From positions 40,820 to 104,819 of the forward strand of contig NZ_QLOE01000006.1 of the NCBI RefSeq assembly GCF_003264935.1: a stretch of DNA of 64,000 nt. The letters run 5' to 3'. The notes under the pieces are model-generated. The model made no database searches. It was not told where the DNA came from and was given only the letters and a program-made list of their open reading frames with translations. A program made the position numbers and the translations under genes. Source of the DNA: Methanothermobacter tenebrarum. Lineage in GTDB: Archaea; Methanobacteriota; Methanobacteria; Methanobacteriales; DSM-23052. Below, one piece after another: positions 20,499 through 30,024 of this stretch; positions within the stretch are counted from its first letter, which is position 1, and each line of letters begins with the position of its first letter.

Positions 20499-21329
20499 AT
20501 GGTTGCGAAGATCGGTGTACTAAAATGTGGAAACCTTGGGACATCCCCAGTGATAGACCTAGTACTTGATGAAAGAGCTGACAGACCAAATGTCGAGATC
20601 CGTGTAATGGGATCTGGAACAAAAATGAACCCTGATGATATAGAATTTGTAGTCCCCAAAATGCTCGAACTAGACAGAGACTTTGTCATATTCATAAGCC
20701 CAAACCCAGGAGCACCAGGACCTGCAAGAGCAAGAGAACTACTCTCCGAAGCTGACGTACCCGCAATGATAGTGGGAGATGCTCCAGGACTTCGCGTGAA
20801 AGACGAAATCGAAGAACAAGGCCTCGGTTACATTATAGTTAAAGCAGACTCCATGATAGGTGCAAGGAGAGAATTCCTAGACCCAACCGAGATGGCAGCA
20901 TTCAACGCAGACTTAATGAAAGTACTTGCATTAACAGGCGCATACAGAGTAGTCCACAACACAATCGACGCCATGATAGCTGATGTAGAAGCTGGAAAAG
21001 AAATTGAACTACCACAACTTGTAATTACAAGAGATGTAGCAGTTGAAGCCGCAGACTTCAAGAACCCATATGCAAAGGCAAAAGCCATGGCAGCATATGA
21101 GATAGCATCAAAAGTCGCTGACATCGACGTTGAAGGATGCTTCATGGTACAAGACCCAGAAAAATACATACCAATAGTAGCATCAGCACACGAAATGATG
21201 TCAACAGCCGCAAGACTAGCAGAAGAAGCAAGAGAAATAGAAAAATCCAATGACACCGTCAAGAGAACACCACACGGAAAAGAAGGAGAAACACTATCCA
21301 AGGAAAAACTACTCGAGAAACCTTCATAA
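20499..21329 (+). CDS. mtd: F420-dependent methylenetetrahydromethanopterin dehydrogenase
   Basis: Reduces methenyl-H4MPT to methylene-H4MPT with reduced F420 in the CO2-to-methane pathway; cytosolic. The whole 276-residue chain is typical Mtd: MVAKIGVLKCGNLGTSPV at the start, FISPNPGAPGPARARELL, and KADSMIGARREFLDPTEMA in the middle. GGTGAT lies four bases before the ATG, and TATAAAAATTT about 70 bases upstream is a good promoter. Codons favour AGA/ATA/CTA with many C-ended forms, as in highly expressed genes. It is monocistronic-looking, followed by T-rich sequence. The H2-using alternative pathway is represented in this window by an Hmd paralogue at 60.0 kb. Confidence 0.98.
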   Translation: MVAKIGVLKCGNLGTSPVIDLVLDERADRPNVEIRVMGSGTKMNPDDIEFVVPKMLELDRDFVIFISPNPGAPGPARARELLSEADVPAMIVGDAPGLRVKDEIEEQGLGYIIVKADSMIGARREFLDPTEMAAFNADLMKVLALTGAYRVVHNTIDAMIADVEAGKEIELPQLVITRDVAVEAADFKNPYAKAKAMAAYEIASKVADIDVEGCFMVQDPEKYIPIVASAHEMMSTAARLAEEAREIEKSNDTVKRTPHGKEGETLSKEKLLEKPS

Positions 21330-21357
21330 AATCTATTTTTTTATTTTCCTCTTTTTT
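21330..21357 (+). terminator. T-run terminator after mtd
   Basis: Two runs of seven T within 28 bases follow the mtd stop without a clear hairpin, the usual archaeal oligo-T termination signal. The next gene starts only about ten bases later, so some read-through is likely. Confidence 0.5.
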
Positions 21358-21367
21358 TGGTGTTTTC

Positions 21368-22750
21368 GTGTTTGATGTAATAATAGTTGGGGCCGGTCCT
21401 GGAGGTCTCATCGCCGCAGACAAACTAGCAGATCATTTAAAGGTTTTAGTGGTTGATAAAGGAAGGGACATGGATAAACGGTATTGTCCGGCCCTAAAAG
21501 ATGGTATATGTAGAAGATGTTCACCTTGTAACATAATGTGCGGCCTCGGAGGAGCTGGCGGATTATCAGATGGAAAACTAAACCTAAGACCAGATATCGG
21601 AGGCGACCTAGAGGAATTTGTAGATACAAAAAAGGCATGGAAGCTTGTAGAAGAAGTTGACAGTTTCTTCCTCAAACATGGAGCCCCAGAGGAATTATAT
21701 TCGCCCAAAGAAAAAGAAGTGGAAAAAATTTTGAAAAAATCAGCAGCAGCAGGTATAAATTTTATTCCCATCATTCAAAGGCATATAGGATCCGATAAGA
21801 CGCCCATGGTCATAAAATCCATAAAAGAAGACCTTGAAAAAAGGGGCGTGGAATTTCTCCTAGAAACAAAGGCATTAGATATCATAACAAAAAATGGAAA
21901 AATAGAGGGGCTCAAAATCGAAGATAAGAATGGGAAGGAGAATATCATAAAATGTAGGTTTTTGATCCTTGCACCTGGAAGATCTGGTTCCATGTGGCTT
22001 GCGGAGCAAATGAAAAAACTTTCAATCCCTATAAAATACAATCCAGTGGATATAGGAGTAAGAGTTGAAGTCCCAAATATCATAATGGAGGATATCACAA
22101 AGATAAACTGGGATCCAAAATTCCATATTATAACAAAAAGCTACGACGACTTTGTAAGAACTTTCTGCGTCTGCAACAAAGGTTTCGTGGTCGAGGAAGC
22201 CTATGACGATTTCAAAGGGGTTAATGGGCATTCGATGCGCACAAAAGCATCTGAAAACACCAATTTTGCTTTTTTAGTCAAAGTTGAGCTTACAGAGCCG
22301 GTTGAAAACACGTCTGCGTACGCCCTTTCAATCGCAAAAATTTCTAACACACTCGGCGGAGGCAAACCAATAATACAAAGACTAGGAGATCTTAGAAAGG
22401 GGAGAAGATCCACTTGGAGGAGATTAAAAAGGAGTCCCGTGAAGCCAACATTAAAGGATGTAACACCAGGAGACATTGCACTTGTCCTACCCTACAGGAT
22501 AGTCCTTGATATAATAGAAGGCCTAGAAGCACTTGATAAAGTCATACCAGGAGTGGCCTCAGATTCCACGCTTTTATATGCTCCTGAAATAAAACTTTAT
22601 GCAATGAGAATAAAAGTGGACAAGCATATGAGAACCCCAATTAGCGGATTATATGCTGTGGGAGATGGTGCAGGAGTTTCAAGGGGTATTGTAGGCGCTG
22701 CCGCAACGGCACTTATAGCCGCCGAACATATAAAATCTTTAAAGTCTTAA
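21368..22750 (+). CDS. FAD-dependent oxidoreductase (COG2509-like)
   Basis: 460 residues. The Rossmann FAD site is VIIVGAGPGGLIAADKLA at the N-terminus, and the closing FAD motif is ISGLYAVGDGAGVSRGIVGAAATALIAAEHI. Near residues 38-60 there are six cysteines (RYCPALKDGICRRCSPC, CGLGG), as in a widespread family of uncharacterised NAD(P)/FAD-dependent proteins; they could hold a metal or cluster. Substrate unknown. The start is GTG at 21368 with GGTG five bases before it. It follows mtd, but a T-run separates them. Confidence 0.85.
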   Translation: MFDVIIVGAGPGGLIAADKLADHLKVLVVDKGRDMDKRYCPALKDGICRRCSPCNIMCGLGGAGGLSDGKLNLRPDIGGDLEEFVDTKKAWKLVEEVDSFFLKHGAPEELYSPKEKEVEKILKKSAAAGINFIPIIQRHIGSDKTPMVIKSIKEDLEKRGVEFLLETKALDIITKNGKIEGLKIEDKNGKENIIKCRFLILAPGRSGSMWLAEQMKKLSIPIKYNPVDIGVRVEVPNIIMEDITKINWDPKFHIITKSYDDFVRTFCVCNKGFVVEEAYDDFKGVNGHSMRTKASENTNFAFLVKVELTEPVENTSAYALSIAKISNTLGGGKPIIQRLGDLRKGRRSTWRRLKRSPVKPTLKDVTPGDIALVLPYRIVLDIIEGLEALDKVIPGVASDSTLLYAPEIKLYAMRIKVDKHMRTPISGLYAVGDGAGVSRGIVGAAATALIAAEHIKSLKS

Positions 22751-23323
22751 AAAGTTAAATTATATCCCAGATCAGCGTCAACAAAATCTTTTTAAAAATT
22801 GAGAGGAAAACTATCATCAAAATGTCAAAGTAGAATTTAATCCTTCTAAAGATCATAGAAAATCGTGGGAGAAAGACTAAGCACCACTTTACAGCAGTTC
22901 CAATTGCCGTTACAATACCTCGATCCCTTTAAAACCAGTTTGGAGGGACATCCCAATTTAACATTCATAACACCAATGATCCCAATTGCCTTCGCCTCAT
23001 TAAACATCTTATCTAAAACTATTTTCTTTAAAACTTCCATGCTGATACTATTATCGCTTTTTAACCACCTTCACATTACGATACCCTAATTTCTTAATCT
23101 TTTATCCTTTATTTCAAGCGTGACTATAAGCGTCCAATCTCCTACAATCTCTTATTTTATAATCTTATTGCAAGATTAACTAACGAGAAAGTTCTAAAAG
23201 AATACTTCATTTTTTCTAATCTTTGACGATTAATTTAAAGGAGAAGCTGTCAATGTTTGGAGCCTTTATTATCCCGTCTTATCTGTAAGGTGCACTTAAT
23301 GATACAATCATAATCTGTTAAAA
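22751..23323. other. 573-bp region without an intact gene; possible gene remains
   Basis: No frame has both a ribosome site and convincing composition. On the minus strand a 64-codon frame (22846-23040) contains AIGIIGVMNVKLGCPSKLVLKG and several cysteines. Upstream in another frame, EIVGDWTLIVTLEIKDKRLRN (roughly 23082-23144) reads protein-like and then meets a stop. This could be a decayed minus-strand gene. No source family recognised. Confidence 0.3.
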
Positions 23324-23899
23324 TTATAAGTCACCTTTTGTACTTGGTATTTTTTGATGTTCGATTTTCACAGCACTTCTTAGCGCGATTGCAAGTGCCT
23401 TGAAAAGAGCTTCTATCTTGTGGTGGTCATTTTTTCCATTGACCTTTGCATGTATGTTAATTTCAGCATTTTTTGCGAATGATTCCATGAAATGTGGAAT
23501 GTTTTCTGTTGAAATATCACCAACTTTGTCTCTCTTAAATTCCATGTCAAGGACTGAATATGCCCTTCCTCCAAGGTCCACTGCCACCATTGCGAGTGAT
23601 TCATCCATCGGTACTATTGCATGGGCCATTCTCTTTATACCCTTTTTATCTGATAGGGCTTTTTTGAAGGCTTTGCCCAATGTTATGCTAACATCTTCGA
23701 TGGTGTGGTGATCATCGACTTCTAAGTCCCCCTTTACTTTTATTTCAAGATCGAATAGTCCGTGCATGGTGAAAGATTCTAGCATATGGTCGAGGAATTT
23801 GAGTCCTGTGTCAATGATATAATTTCCTTCACCATCTAAATTTATGTCCACTTTAACCTCGGTTTCATGGGTTTTCCTCGATTTTTGGGCTTTTCTCAT
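23324..23899 (-). CDS. hisB: Imidazoleglycerol-phosphate dehydratase
   Basis: Dehydrates imidazoleglycerol phosphate to imidazoleacetol phosphate in histidine synthesis. Manganese-binding motifs HHTIEDV (after EVDD) and NDHHKIEALFKALA are present, with LDHMLESFTMHG near the N-terminus. Length is 191 residues from ATG 23899, the usual monofunctional size. GGGATGAT precedes that ATG; an ATG nine bases upstream is also in frame. The gene overlaps the end of the upstream ferredoxin gene by 35 bases, so it is the last of a probable flippase-ModE-ferredoxin-hisB transcript. Confidence 0.96.
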   Translation of the reverse strand: MRKAQKSRKTHETEVKVDINLDGEGNYIIDTGLKFLDHMLESFTMHGLFDLEIKVKGDLEVDDHHTIEDVSITLGKAFKKALSDKKGIKRMAHAIVPMDESLAMVAVDLGGRAYSVLDMEFKRDKVGDISTENIPHFMESFAKNAEINIHAKVNGKNDHHKIEALFKALAIALRSAVKIEHQKIPSTKGDL

Positions 23900-24098
23900 A
23901 ATTATCATCCCTTATTATTCTTATAGCCTCTTCGGGGCATCTGCTTGCGCAGATAATGCAAAGATGGCAATATTCGAGATTGGATGGGATCGCTATTTTC
24001 TTTTTCCGATCTATCGTCCATATTTTACCGCCCTTGGGGCATGATTCCTTACATTCCCCGCAACCTGTACATTTTTCATGATCTATGATTATCTTCAT
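23865..24098 (-). CDS. 2[4Fe-4S] ferredoxin
   Basis: 77-residue electron carrier with two cluster motifs: CTGCGECKESCP (residues 10-21) and CHLCIICASRCP (about 44-55). Between them lies a basic stretch IDRKKKIAIP, so spacing is wider than in clostridial ferredoxins. The charged tail DDNYEKSPKIEENP is encoded over the start of hisB. AAAGG lies before ATG 24098. The electron partner is unknown; the ModE-type regulator gene lies 11 bases upstream. Confidence 0.9.
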   Translation of the reverse strand: MKIIIDHEKCTGCGECKESCPKGGKIWTIDRKKKIAIPSNLEYCHLCIICASRCPEEAIRIIRDDNYEKSPKIEENP

Positions 24099-24109
24099 AT
24101 AATTGCCTT

Positions 24110-24790
24110 TTACGGTTTTATGACTTCTATGGCTGTTGCCTTAAATCCTGCGAAGATTTCCTTGCCAATTTCTAGTTTCATAGCATCCCGCGCCTCTCTT
24201 GTTATATAACTTGTTAACTCTATATTATCCATTTTTAATTTGACCTTCAGGATATTATTTCCAGTTTTGATGGATTTAATCTCAGTTTTTAGGAGGTTTC
24301 TTGCGCTTATTTTATATTTTTTGTCCATGAGTAATATGTCTTCTGGGTGTATTAATAGGATTACAGTTTCACCTTTTTCGAATTTTTCTTTTAATGGGGC
24401 TTTTATAATGTTTCTCCCCACTTTGATTTCTATAATTTTATCGTCTAGATTTATATCCTTGATGATCCCTTTAAGTTCGTTAAATGTGCTTTGTTTTCTA
24501 AGTAAGGCTAGCATTTTAAGGTATTCCTGTATTATATTTTTACCTGTTTTTGTGAGTTGACTGCTTCCCCCTCCACCAGCTCCACCCCTTCTTGTTGAAA
24601 CAATTTTTTCTCCAAGTGTATTTTCCATCCTTTTTATATATAGGAGCGCTGTCCTGTAGGGGATCCCCGATTTTTCAGAGGCCTTTCTTATCGAATTATA
24701 TTCATTTATCGATTGGAGTAATCTAAACCTTTTATTATCGAGCCAGATGTTTTTTCCTTTTATTTTTAATTTGTAGTTTTCTTTTGACAT
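24110..24790 (-). CDS. ModE-type transcriptional regulator with TOBE domain
   Basis: 226 residues. The N-terminal LysR-like winged helix (LLQSINEYNSIRKASEKSGIPYRTALLYIKRMENTLG) is followed by the glycine-rich RRGGAGGGGSSQLTKTG typical of ModE. The C-terminal part has TOBE-like segments (LKGIIKDINLDDKIIEIKVG, then LLKTEIKSIKTGNNILKVKL and ITREARDAM) expected to bind molybdate or tungstate. It likely controls Mo/W transport or Mo/W enzymes, but no transporter gene is in the window. AAGGATAAC precedes the ATG. It lies 13 bases after the flippase gene. Confidence 0.9.
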   Translation of the reverse strand: MSKENYKLKIKGKNIWLDNKRFRLLQSINEYNSIRKASEKSGIPYRTALLYIKRMENTLGEKIVSTRRGGAGGGGSSQLTKTGKNIIQEYLKMLALLRKQSTFNELKGIIKDINLDDKIIEIKVGRNIIKAPLKEKFEKGETVILLIHPEDILLMDKKYKISARNLLKTEIKSIKTGNNILKVKLKMDNIELTSYITREARDAMKLEIGKEIFAGFKATAIEVIKP

Positions 24791-24803
24791 GTTATCCTTG
24801 CGA

Positions 24804-26366
24804 TTATCTGGGAGTGTATTTATCGATAAGGTCGATTAATTTGTTGATCGGCCTCTTTAAAGGCCCCATTTTTGAACTGAAACGTTTCATCAGACGTATA
24901 TCCCTTTTTTCGAAACCTTTCACGATTAATAATGCCACTACATATATTGGGGATGATATTATAAGCGCGATTATAAGTCCTGTTATTGTATTAGGTATCA
25001 TGATGAGCGGAATGGCTGTTATAATGGATGCTAGTGTTATCCTCCAAAATGCGGAGTATGGTAGTCTCACATTGGTGATTTGGAACGTTTTCCATAACGA
25101 CAGTAACATTATAATGAATGTTGCTATGGTTGTTGCAAGAGCACCCCCTTCAATGCCGTAAACTGGCACCATGACAATGTTAAGTATTAGATTTATAGGG
25201 GTACCTATCAATAATATGTACATTGGAAGACGAGGGTAGCCTATTCCTTGGGTGATACTTGCAGATACTGCGAAGAGTGTGTAGAATGTCATGCCAATTA
25301 CAAGTATTGTAAGTGCACCGGCACCATAAATGAAAGCACTCCCAAAGAGGAGTTCGAGTATAGGTTTTGAAAATATTGCGATACCTACACATAATGGTAG
25401 AACAAATAACATAACAAGTCTATAAGATTGTACGACATAAATTTCAAGCAAACTCTTGTCTTTAAGCGCCGAAGCTTCTGAAGCAGCTGGTAAAACAGCT
25501 GTAGCAACTGAAAGGGAGATTATGAGAGGTAATCTTGCGATTGGATCTGCGGCGGTATAATAACCAACCGCTTTGGTTGCTAGGAATATACCTATGGCAA
25601 AAACGCTTATATCATAGATGGCCATTTCAGATAAGGCTGTTATAATTACTGGGATGGAAAAACTTAAAAGGACTTTCATTAATCCTAGCTCTTCTCGAAA
25701 GTTTAATTTGTTTTCAGGTTCAACTGGGGGCAGATAATCTTTAAGTAACTTTTTATAGATTATAAGTGCAGAAACGGCAGATGCTATAAAACCGAAACCT
25801 GTACCTATAACAGCCCCAGCCGCATAAAAGCCAATCATTACAAATAAGACTGCAAATATTATCATGAATATTTGTTCAATAGCCCGTGTCACAACAACAT
25901 ATTCCATTTTATAAATGCCTTGGAAGGCGCCCCTAAATGCACCTACAATAACACTGAATGGTGTGATAAGTGAAACAGCCTGTATAGGATAAAGTGAAAG
26001 GGGTTTATGGAAAACATCATTTGCAAGCCAAGGTGCCAAGAAGAATATTATAATAGAAAAACTGAGACCAAGGATGATCATCAGCTTCAGAGAAGTGTGG
26101 AGGACTTGTGTTGCCATCTGATCCTCGTTAAGTGCCTTGTGTTGTGCGATATATTTTGCGATGGCTGGTGGCAGACCGCCAGCTGAAAGTATTTGGAATA
26201 TTCCTTGTAGGGGGAATGTTAAGCCGAGAAGACCATAACCTTCGGGTCCGAGTAATCTAGTCATGAATACTCGGTATATATATCCTCCAACCCTGAAAAG
26301 GAGGCTGCTGATCATTATAAGGAAGCTACCCTTCACTAGTTTTGATGTGCTATTTGTCCGGCTCAT
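24804..26366 (-). CDS. MOP-family polysaccharide / lipid-linked glycan flippase
   Basis: 520 residues with about fourteen membrane helices. The start (KLVKGSFLIMISSLLFRVGGYIYRVFMTRLLGPEGYGLLGL) is characteristic of Wzx/MurJ/SpoVB-type members of the MATE-related MOP superfamily. In a pseudomurein-walled methanogen it could flip the cell-wall precursor or a surface glycan lipid (inference). GGGTGAT precedes ATG 26366. It is the first gene of a probable transcript with the ModE regulator, ferredoxin and hisB. The polymerase-like and glycosyltransferase genes at 18.1-20.2 kb could work with it. Confidence 0.88.
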   Translation of the reverse strand: MSRTNSTSKLVKGSFLIMISSLLFRVGGYIYRVFMTRLLGPEGYGLLGLTFPLQGIFQILSAGGLPPAIAKYIAQHKALNEDQMATQVLHTSLKLMIILGLSFSIIIFFLAPWLANDVFHKPLSLYPIQAVSLITPFSVIVGAFRGAFQGIYKMEYVVVTRAIEQIFMIIFAVLFVMIGFYAAGAVIGTGFGFIASAVSALIIYKKLLKDYLPPVEPENKLNFREELGLMKVLLSFSIPVIITALSEMAIYDISVFAIGIFLATKAVGYYTAADPIARLPLIISLSVATAVLPAASEASALKDKSLLEIYVVQSYRLVMLFVLPLCVGIAIFSKPILELLFGSAFIYGAGALTILVIGMTFYTLFAVSASITQGIGYPRLPMYILLIGTPINLILNIVMVPVYGIEGGALATTIATFIIMLLSLWKTFQITNVRLPYSAFWRITLASIITAIPLIMIPNTITGLIIALIISSPIYVVALLIVKGFEKRDIRLMKRFSSKMGPLKRPINKLIDLIDKYTPR

Positions 26367-26416
26367 TAAATCACCCGAGAAAAAATAAAGGATCCTTGGC
26401 CTTTATAAAATATTAT

Positions 26417-26998
26417 TCACCCTTTTTCCAAGAATCTCATGAACATTTTAAGGGTTTTATGGAGGCTTCTGAATCCTTCTTTGTCTTTTTTAACCCCCTC
26501 TAATGTGTCTTTTGACCAGAAACATGCGCCAAGGTTTGCCCCGAAGGATCCTCCGCTTACTGGTATCACGCCATTGGCTATATAGAAGGTGTGTATTTGT
26601 TGGATTGCAAGTTCTTGTCCTCCGGATCTGTCACCGCCCACGGCAATTGCCATCCCGATTTTCCCACGTAGAATATCATAATCTTTCATGTTGAGTGCTC
26701 GGCATCTGTCTATTATAATTTTTGTCTGAGCGCTTAGCCCACCATTGTAAACTGGTGTCGCCATTAATATGCCTTTTGCCCTTGGAAGAAGATCATAAAG
26801 GGTGTACATATCATCTTTGTTTATGCACTCTTTTTTCTTTAGGCAATAATCGCAATGTTTACAAGGGTTCAGGTCTTTTCCTCTGACAGTGAAAAATTCT
26901 GTTTCATATCCTTCATCTTCTAGTGTGTTAAGCGCCTTTTTCAGCACGTATTCTGTGGCTTGTTTGCGGGGGCTTCCACATATGCCGATTATATCCAT
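26417..26998 (-). CDS. Iron-sulfur flavoprotein (Isf family)
   Basis: 193-residue flavodoxin-fold protein. The FMN phosphate loop is GICGSPRKQATEYVLKKAL at the N-terminus, and the compact cluster motif CKHCDYCLKKKEC (C-x2-C-x2-C-x5-C, around residues 48-60) is the hallmark of methanogen Isf, which takes electrons from ferredoxin and can reduce O2 or H2O2. MATPVYNGGLSAQTKIIIDR is the conserved FMN contact. The start is ATG 26998 because AGGTGA precedes it; an in-frame start 18 bases upstream would include that site. A TATA-like TTTTATAAAA lies near 27018-27029. Confidence 0.9.
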   Translation of the reverse strand: MDIIGICGSPRKQATEYVLKKALNTLEDEGYETEFFTVRGKDLNPCKHCDYCLKKKECINKDDMYTLYDLLPRAKGILMATPVYNGGLSAQTKIIIDRCRALNMKDYDILRGKIGMAIAVGGDRSGGQELAIQQIHTFYIANGVIPVSGGSFGANLGACFWSKDTLEGVKKDKEGFRSLHKTLKMFMRFLEKG

Positions 26999-27118
26999 TA
27001 TTTCACCTGGACTCAAATCGTTTTATAAAACAGCCATATTCTTTTAATATTTTTAATAGTTTCGGTATGTTGGATAATTATTTTTTGTTATTTGGGGGGT
27101 GCCTTTAAATCCACTGAT

Positions 27119-27155
27119 AACTTATAAATTATAACTTTTAACTTATAAGTTAAAA
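27119..27155. promoter_or_regulatory. Palindromic AACTTATAAGTT cluster
   Basis: A perfect 20-base palindrome centred on AACTTATAAGTT lies at 27136-27155, preceded by AACTTATAA (27119-27127) and TTATAACTT (27129-27137). The same words occur in the site before parA. It sits 25-60 bases after the fae-hps stop and about 120 bases upstream of the iron-sulfur flavoprotein gene, so it could act on either transcript. Confidence 0.5.
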
Positions 27156-27179
27156 TCCTTAGATGATAATAAAAAATGT

Positions 27180-28373
27180 TTAAATTGGTTCGTCTTCCTC
27201 ATGTGGTAATCTCATTGTGTCAGGGTCCGGTGGTAATTCCTTTAAGAAATCTTCTGCTGCTCTTCTTGGATCTTTAGATCCAGTTATATATCTTCCAACA
27301 ACTATTATGTCAGCACCGCTTTCAAGGGCTCTTCTAGTCTTGGATGGTGTTATCCCACCAGCCACAGCTACTAATCCTCTTTCACCTATGATCTTCTTTA
27401 TCTCCGGGATGTTGCCCCATTCTGAAACTTCTGCTGCTCCAACATCAATATTCTTATGTAAAAGTACAATTTCAGGTTTGTATCTAAGTTCTTCAAGTTT
27501 TTCTGGGACATTTTCAACATTCATCATATCAAGAATAGAATATACACCCTGTTTTCGCGCTTCATGGACAGCTTTCTCAATTGTTGCTTTTGTTGCAAGT
27601 CCTGATATGGCAACTGCATCTGCTGTTTCATCAGCCGCCATCTTAACTTCCATTCTACCCACATCTAAAGTTTTAAGATCTGCTATTATAAATGCATCCT
27701 TTCTCAATTCTCTTATCTTGTTCACAATCCCCACACCAAATTTTTTGACAAGTGGCGTGCCCGCCTCGAGCAATATCCTTTCACGTGGTGGTAGAACATC
27801 CACTACCCTTTCCATTTCTCCAATACTTTCAAGATCTAAAGCAACCTGTAAATATGGCGGATTCCATAATCTTATAGGCTTGAAACCCATGACTGGATGC
27901 ACACCCCTATCTTTTTCAGAAAGGATCTTTTCAATTGATGGATATCCTTCCATGGCCCTTCTTATTGCCAGTTTTGTCGCCCCATAATTATAATGGTAGA
28001 TCTTCTGGTAATCTTCCGCCTCAGGATGGATGAAAACACTCACAATTATGACCAAGTCTTCGACCTTCTCCTTTGGTATTATCCCCTCTTCGACGGCATC
28101 TGCAACAGCTCTTGCAACAGCTGTCTGGGCAGGCCCGAATACTTTATTGGCATCTTCCAAACATCCAATGGTCACCTTTGGTATCATTAATGTTGCAGGT
28201 TTTGTCATTAGATTGGGTCTTATAACAGAAAGCAAGGGCGTGTGGCCGATTGAAATATTTGTAAGTCCAGTTGCGAAGGCCGAGCCTACAATACCTTCCT
28301 TATCTCCTATTATAAGATCTATATGGGCGACTTCGTTGCCTTTTCCTATAAGCGCTTCACCAATTCTATACAT
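27180..28373 (-). CDS. fae-hps: Bifunctional formaldehyde-activating enzyme / 3-hexulose-6-phosphate synthase
   Basis: 397-residue fusion. Residues 1-160 are Fae ([23 protein letters not shown] with its catalytic His, and [21 protein letters not shown] at the end), which couples formaldehyde to H4MPT. About residues 172-397 are a TIM barrel of the Hps family ([62 protein letters not shown]), which splits or forms hexulose 6-phosphate and formaldehyde. In methanogens it is thought to make ribose phosphate from hexulose phosphate while capturing the released formaldehyde. GGAGG precedes ATG 28373; TATATAAAT is at about 28396-28404. Confidence 0.97.
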   Translation of the reverse strand: MYRIGEALIGKGNEVAHIDLIIGDKEGIVGSAFATGLTNISIGHTPLLSVIRPNLMTKPATLMIPKVTIGCLEDANKVFGPAQTAVARAVADAVEEGIIPKEKVEDLVIIVSVFIHPEAEDYQKIYHYNYGATKLAIRRAMEGYPSIEKILSEKDRGVHPVMGFKPIRLWNPPYLQVALDLESIGEMERVVDVLPPRERILLEAGTPLVKKFGVGIVNKIRELRKDAFIIADLKTLDVGRMEVKMAADETADAVAISGLATKATIEKAVHEARKQGVYSILDMMNVENVPEKLEELRYKPEIVLLHKNIDVGAAEVSEWGNIPEIKKIIGERGLVAVAGGITPSKTRRALESGADIIVVGRYITGSKDPRRAAEDFLKELPPDPDTMRLPHEEDEPI

Positions 28374-28601
28374 TCGAATCCTCCAAGATTTGTTAATTTA
28401 TATATGATTTTTTCATTTGTGATATTATTTTTGCTTGGTGTGGAGACTTCATATAATTTTCAGATTCAAGGGTTAGTATGCTAAACAATGAATATATCAG
28501 TGAATATCTTATCCTTGATTTAATATTTTGGTAAATAAAATATAAAAAGTAGTTTAATTGGGGGAATATTAAGTGCGGTTTTTTTGAAAAATTTAAAGTG
28601 G

Positions 28602-29903
28602 TTATTTGTTGTTTTCTGGTAGGGTGCCCGTAAGGTAGTCTTCGTATCCTTGGAGGTCTAATAATCCGTGCCCTGAAAAGTTGATTATTATTGTTTTTTC
28701 TTCGCCAGTTTTTTTACACTTTTTGGCTTCGTCAATTGCTACTTTTATCGCGTGGCATGTTTCTGGCGCTGGTATGACGCCCTCTGCTTTTGCGAATGTC
28801 ACACCACTTTCAAATACTGATTTTTGGCTAACGGCTCGTGCTTTCACTATGTTTTCCTTTACTAGTAGTGCAATTTGTGGTGCCATTCCATGGTATCGTA
28901 GGCCGCCGGCGTGTACTGAGGGGGGTATAAAGTCATGTCCTAGTGTGTACATTTTAAGTAGTGGTGTCATTCCTGCTGTGTCACCGTAATCGTATCGGTA
29001 CTCTCCTTGGGTGAGTGTTGGACAAGCTATGGGTTCTGCTGCTATGAATTCACAGTCGAGCTTTCCATCTATTTTATCTTTTACAAAAGGTAGTACCGTC
29101 CCGCCGAAATTACTTCCTCCACCCACACATCCAATTATGATGTCTGGTGTTTCTTCTGCGATTTCAAGTTGTTTTTTTAGTTCAAGTCCTATGACAGTCT
29201 GGTGTAATAATACATGGTTTAGTACACTTCCGAGTGAGTAGTATGCTTTTTCATTTTGTAGCGCTTCTTCTATGGCCTCAGATATTGCTATACCAAGGGA
29301 TCCTGGGTGTTCTGGGTTTTCTTTCAATATCTTACGTCCGAATTCTGTGTCTGTGCTTGGTGATGGTACAATTTCAGCTCCATAAATTTGCATTATGGTT
29401 TTTCTGTAGGGTTTTTGGTTGTATGATACTCTTACCATGTATACTTTGCATTCTAGGCCCATTAGTGAACATGCGAGTGATAATGCACTCCCCCATTGTC
29501 CTGCTCCTGTTTCTGTTGTAAGTCTTTCTGCGCCGTCTTTTTTCGCATAGTATGCTTGTGCTATTGCTGTGTTGAGCTTGTGGCTTCCTGTTGGTGAGTA
29601 ATCTTCTCTTTTATAGTATATCTTGGCAGGTGTATCTAGCATTTCTTCGAGGCCCTTGGCCCTGAATAGTGGTGTTGGCCTTCCTATTCTCTTGTAAATT
29701 TTTCTAATTTCTTTTGGGATTTTTATCCACCTTTCCATGGACATTTCTTGTTCTAGTACACCGCTTGAGAACATTTGGGGTAATTTACTTATGTTGTCTT
29801 TTTCTTCGGGGTTTTTTGGTTGTGGTAATGGTGCTGGTAGGTCTGGGTTTATGTTATACCATTTTTTTGGTAATTCTTTTTCATTTAATATTATCTTGTT
29901 CAT
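28602..29903 (-). CDS. trpB2: TrpB2-type tryptophan synthase beta chain
   Basis: PLP enzyme joining indole and serine. It is the longer TrpB2 form (433 residues) with the extra N-terminal region ([20 protein letters not shown]) and [15 protein letters not shown]. The PLP lysine is in [11 protein letters not shown], and the phosphate loop is [10 protein letters not shown]. It stands alone, without trpA; archaeal TrpB2 may salvage indole or act on O-phosphoserine. The start is ATG 29903 because AAAGGTGATCAA precedes it; an in-frame start 33 bases upstream lacks a ribosome site. The promoter carries a TGTACA box, the known target of TrpY in Methanothermobacter. Confidence 0.96.
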   Translation of the reverse strand: MNKIILNEKELPKKWYNINPDLPAPLPQPKNPEEKDNISKLPQMFSSGVLEQEMSMERWIKIPKEIRKIYKRIGRPTPLFRAKGLEEMLDTPAKIYYKREDYSPTGSHKLNTAIAQAYYAKKDGAERLTTETGAGQWGSALSLACSLMGLECKVYMVRVSYNQKPYRKTIMQIYGAEIVPSPSTDTEFGRKILKENPEHPGSLGIAISEAIEEALQNEKAYYSLGSVLNHVLLHQTVIGLELKKQLEIAEETPDIIIGCVGGGSNFGGTVLPFVKDKIDGKLDCEFIAAEPIACPTLTQGEYRYDYGDTAGMTPLLKMYTLGHDFIPPSVHAGGLRYHGMAPQIALLVKENIVKARAVSQKSVFESGVTFAKAEGVIPAPETCHAIKVAIDEAKKCKKTGEEKTIIINFSGHGLLDLQGYEDYLTGTLPENNK

Positions 29904-29952
29904 TTGATCACCTTTCATAGATTGGCATGATACCAAATTATCTATAAGGTAC

Positions 29953-29973
29953 TATTTAAAGCTTTGTTGTACA
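29953..29973 (-). promoter_or_regulatory. trpB2 promoter with TRP box (TGTACA)
   Basis: On the minus strand TTTAAATA (29953-29960) is the TATA box of trpB2, about 50 bases before the ATG. TGTACA at 29968-29973, inside the palindrome TTGTACAA, matches the TRP box bound by the repressor TrpY, which is known to control trpB2 in M. thermautotrophicus. The box lies about eight bases upstream of the TATA box, where it would hinder TFB/TBP. It also lies in the promoter of the divergent DUF1786 gene. Confidence 0.7.
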
Positions 29974-30024
29974 ATAATATACATTTAGTAGATTTTTTAA
30001 CACATAACACCATAATAGTCTCCC

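Noticed and set aside
22865..23089. 74-codon plus-strand frame
   Set aside because: No ribosome site and no recognisable composition; the opposite strand looks more protein-like.
27217..27987. 256-codon plus-strand frame opposite fae-hps
   Set aside because: Ser-rich antisense shadow of fae-hps; no promoter or ribosome site.
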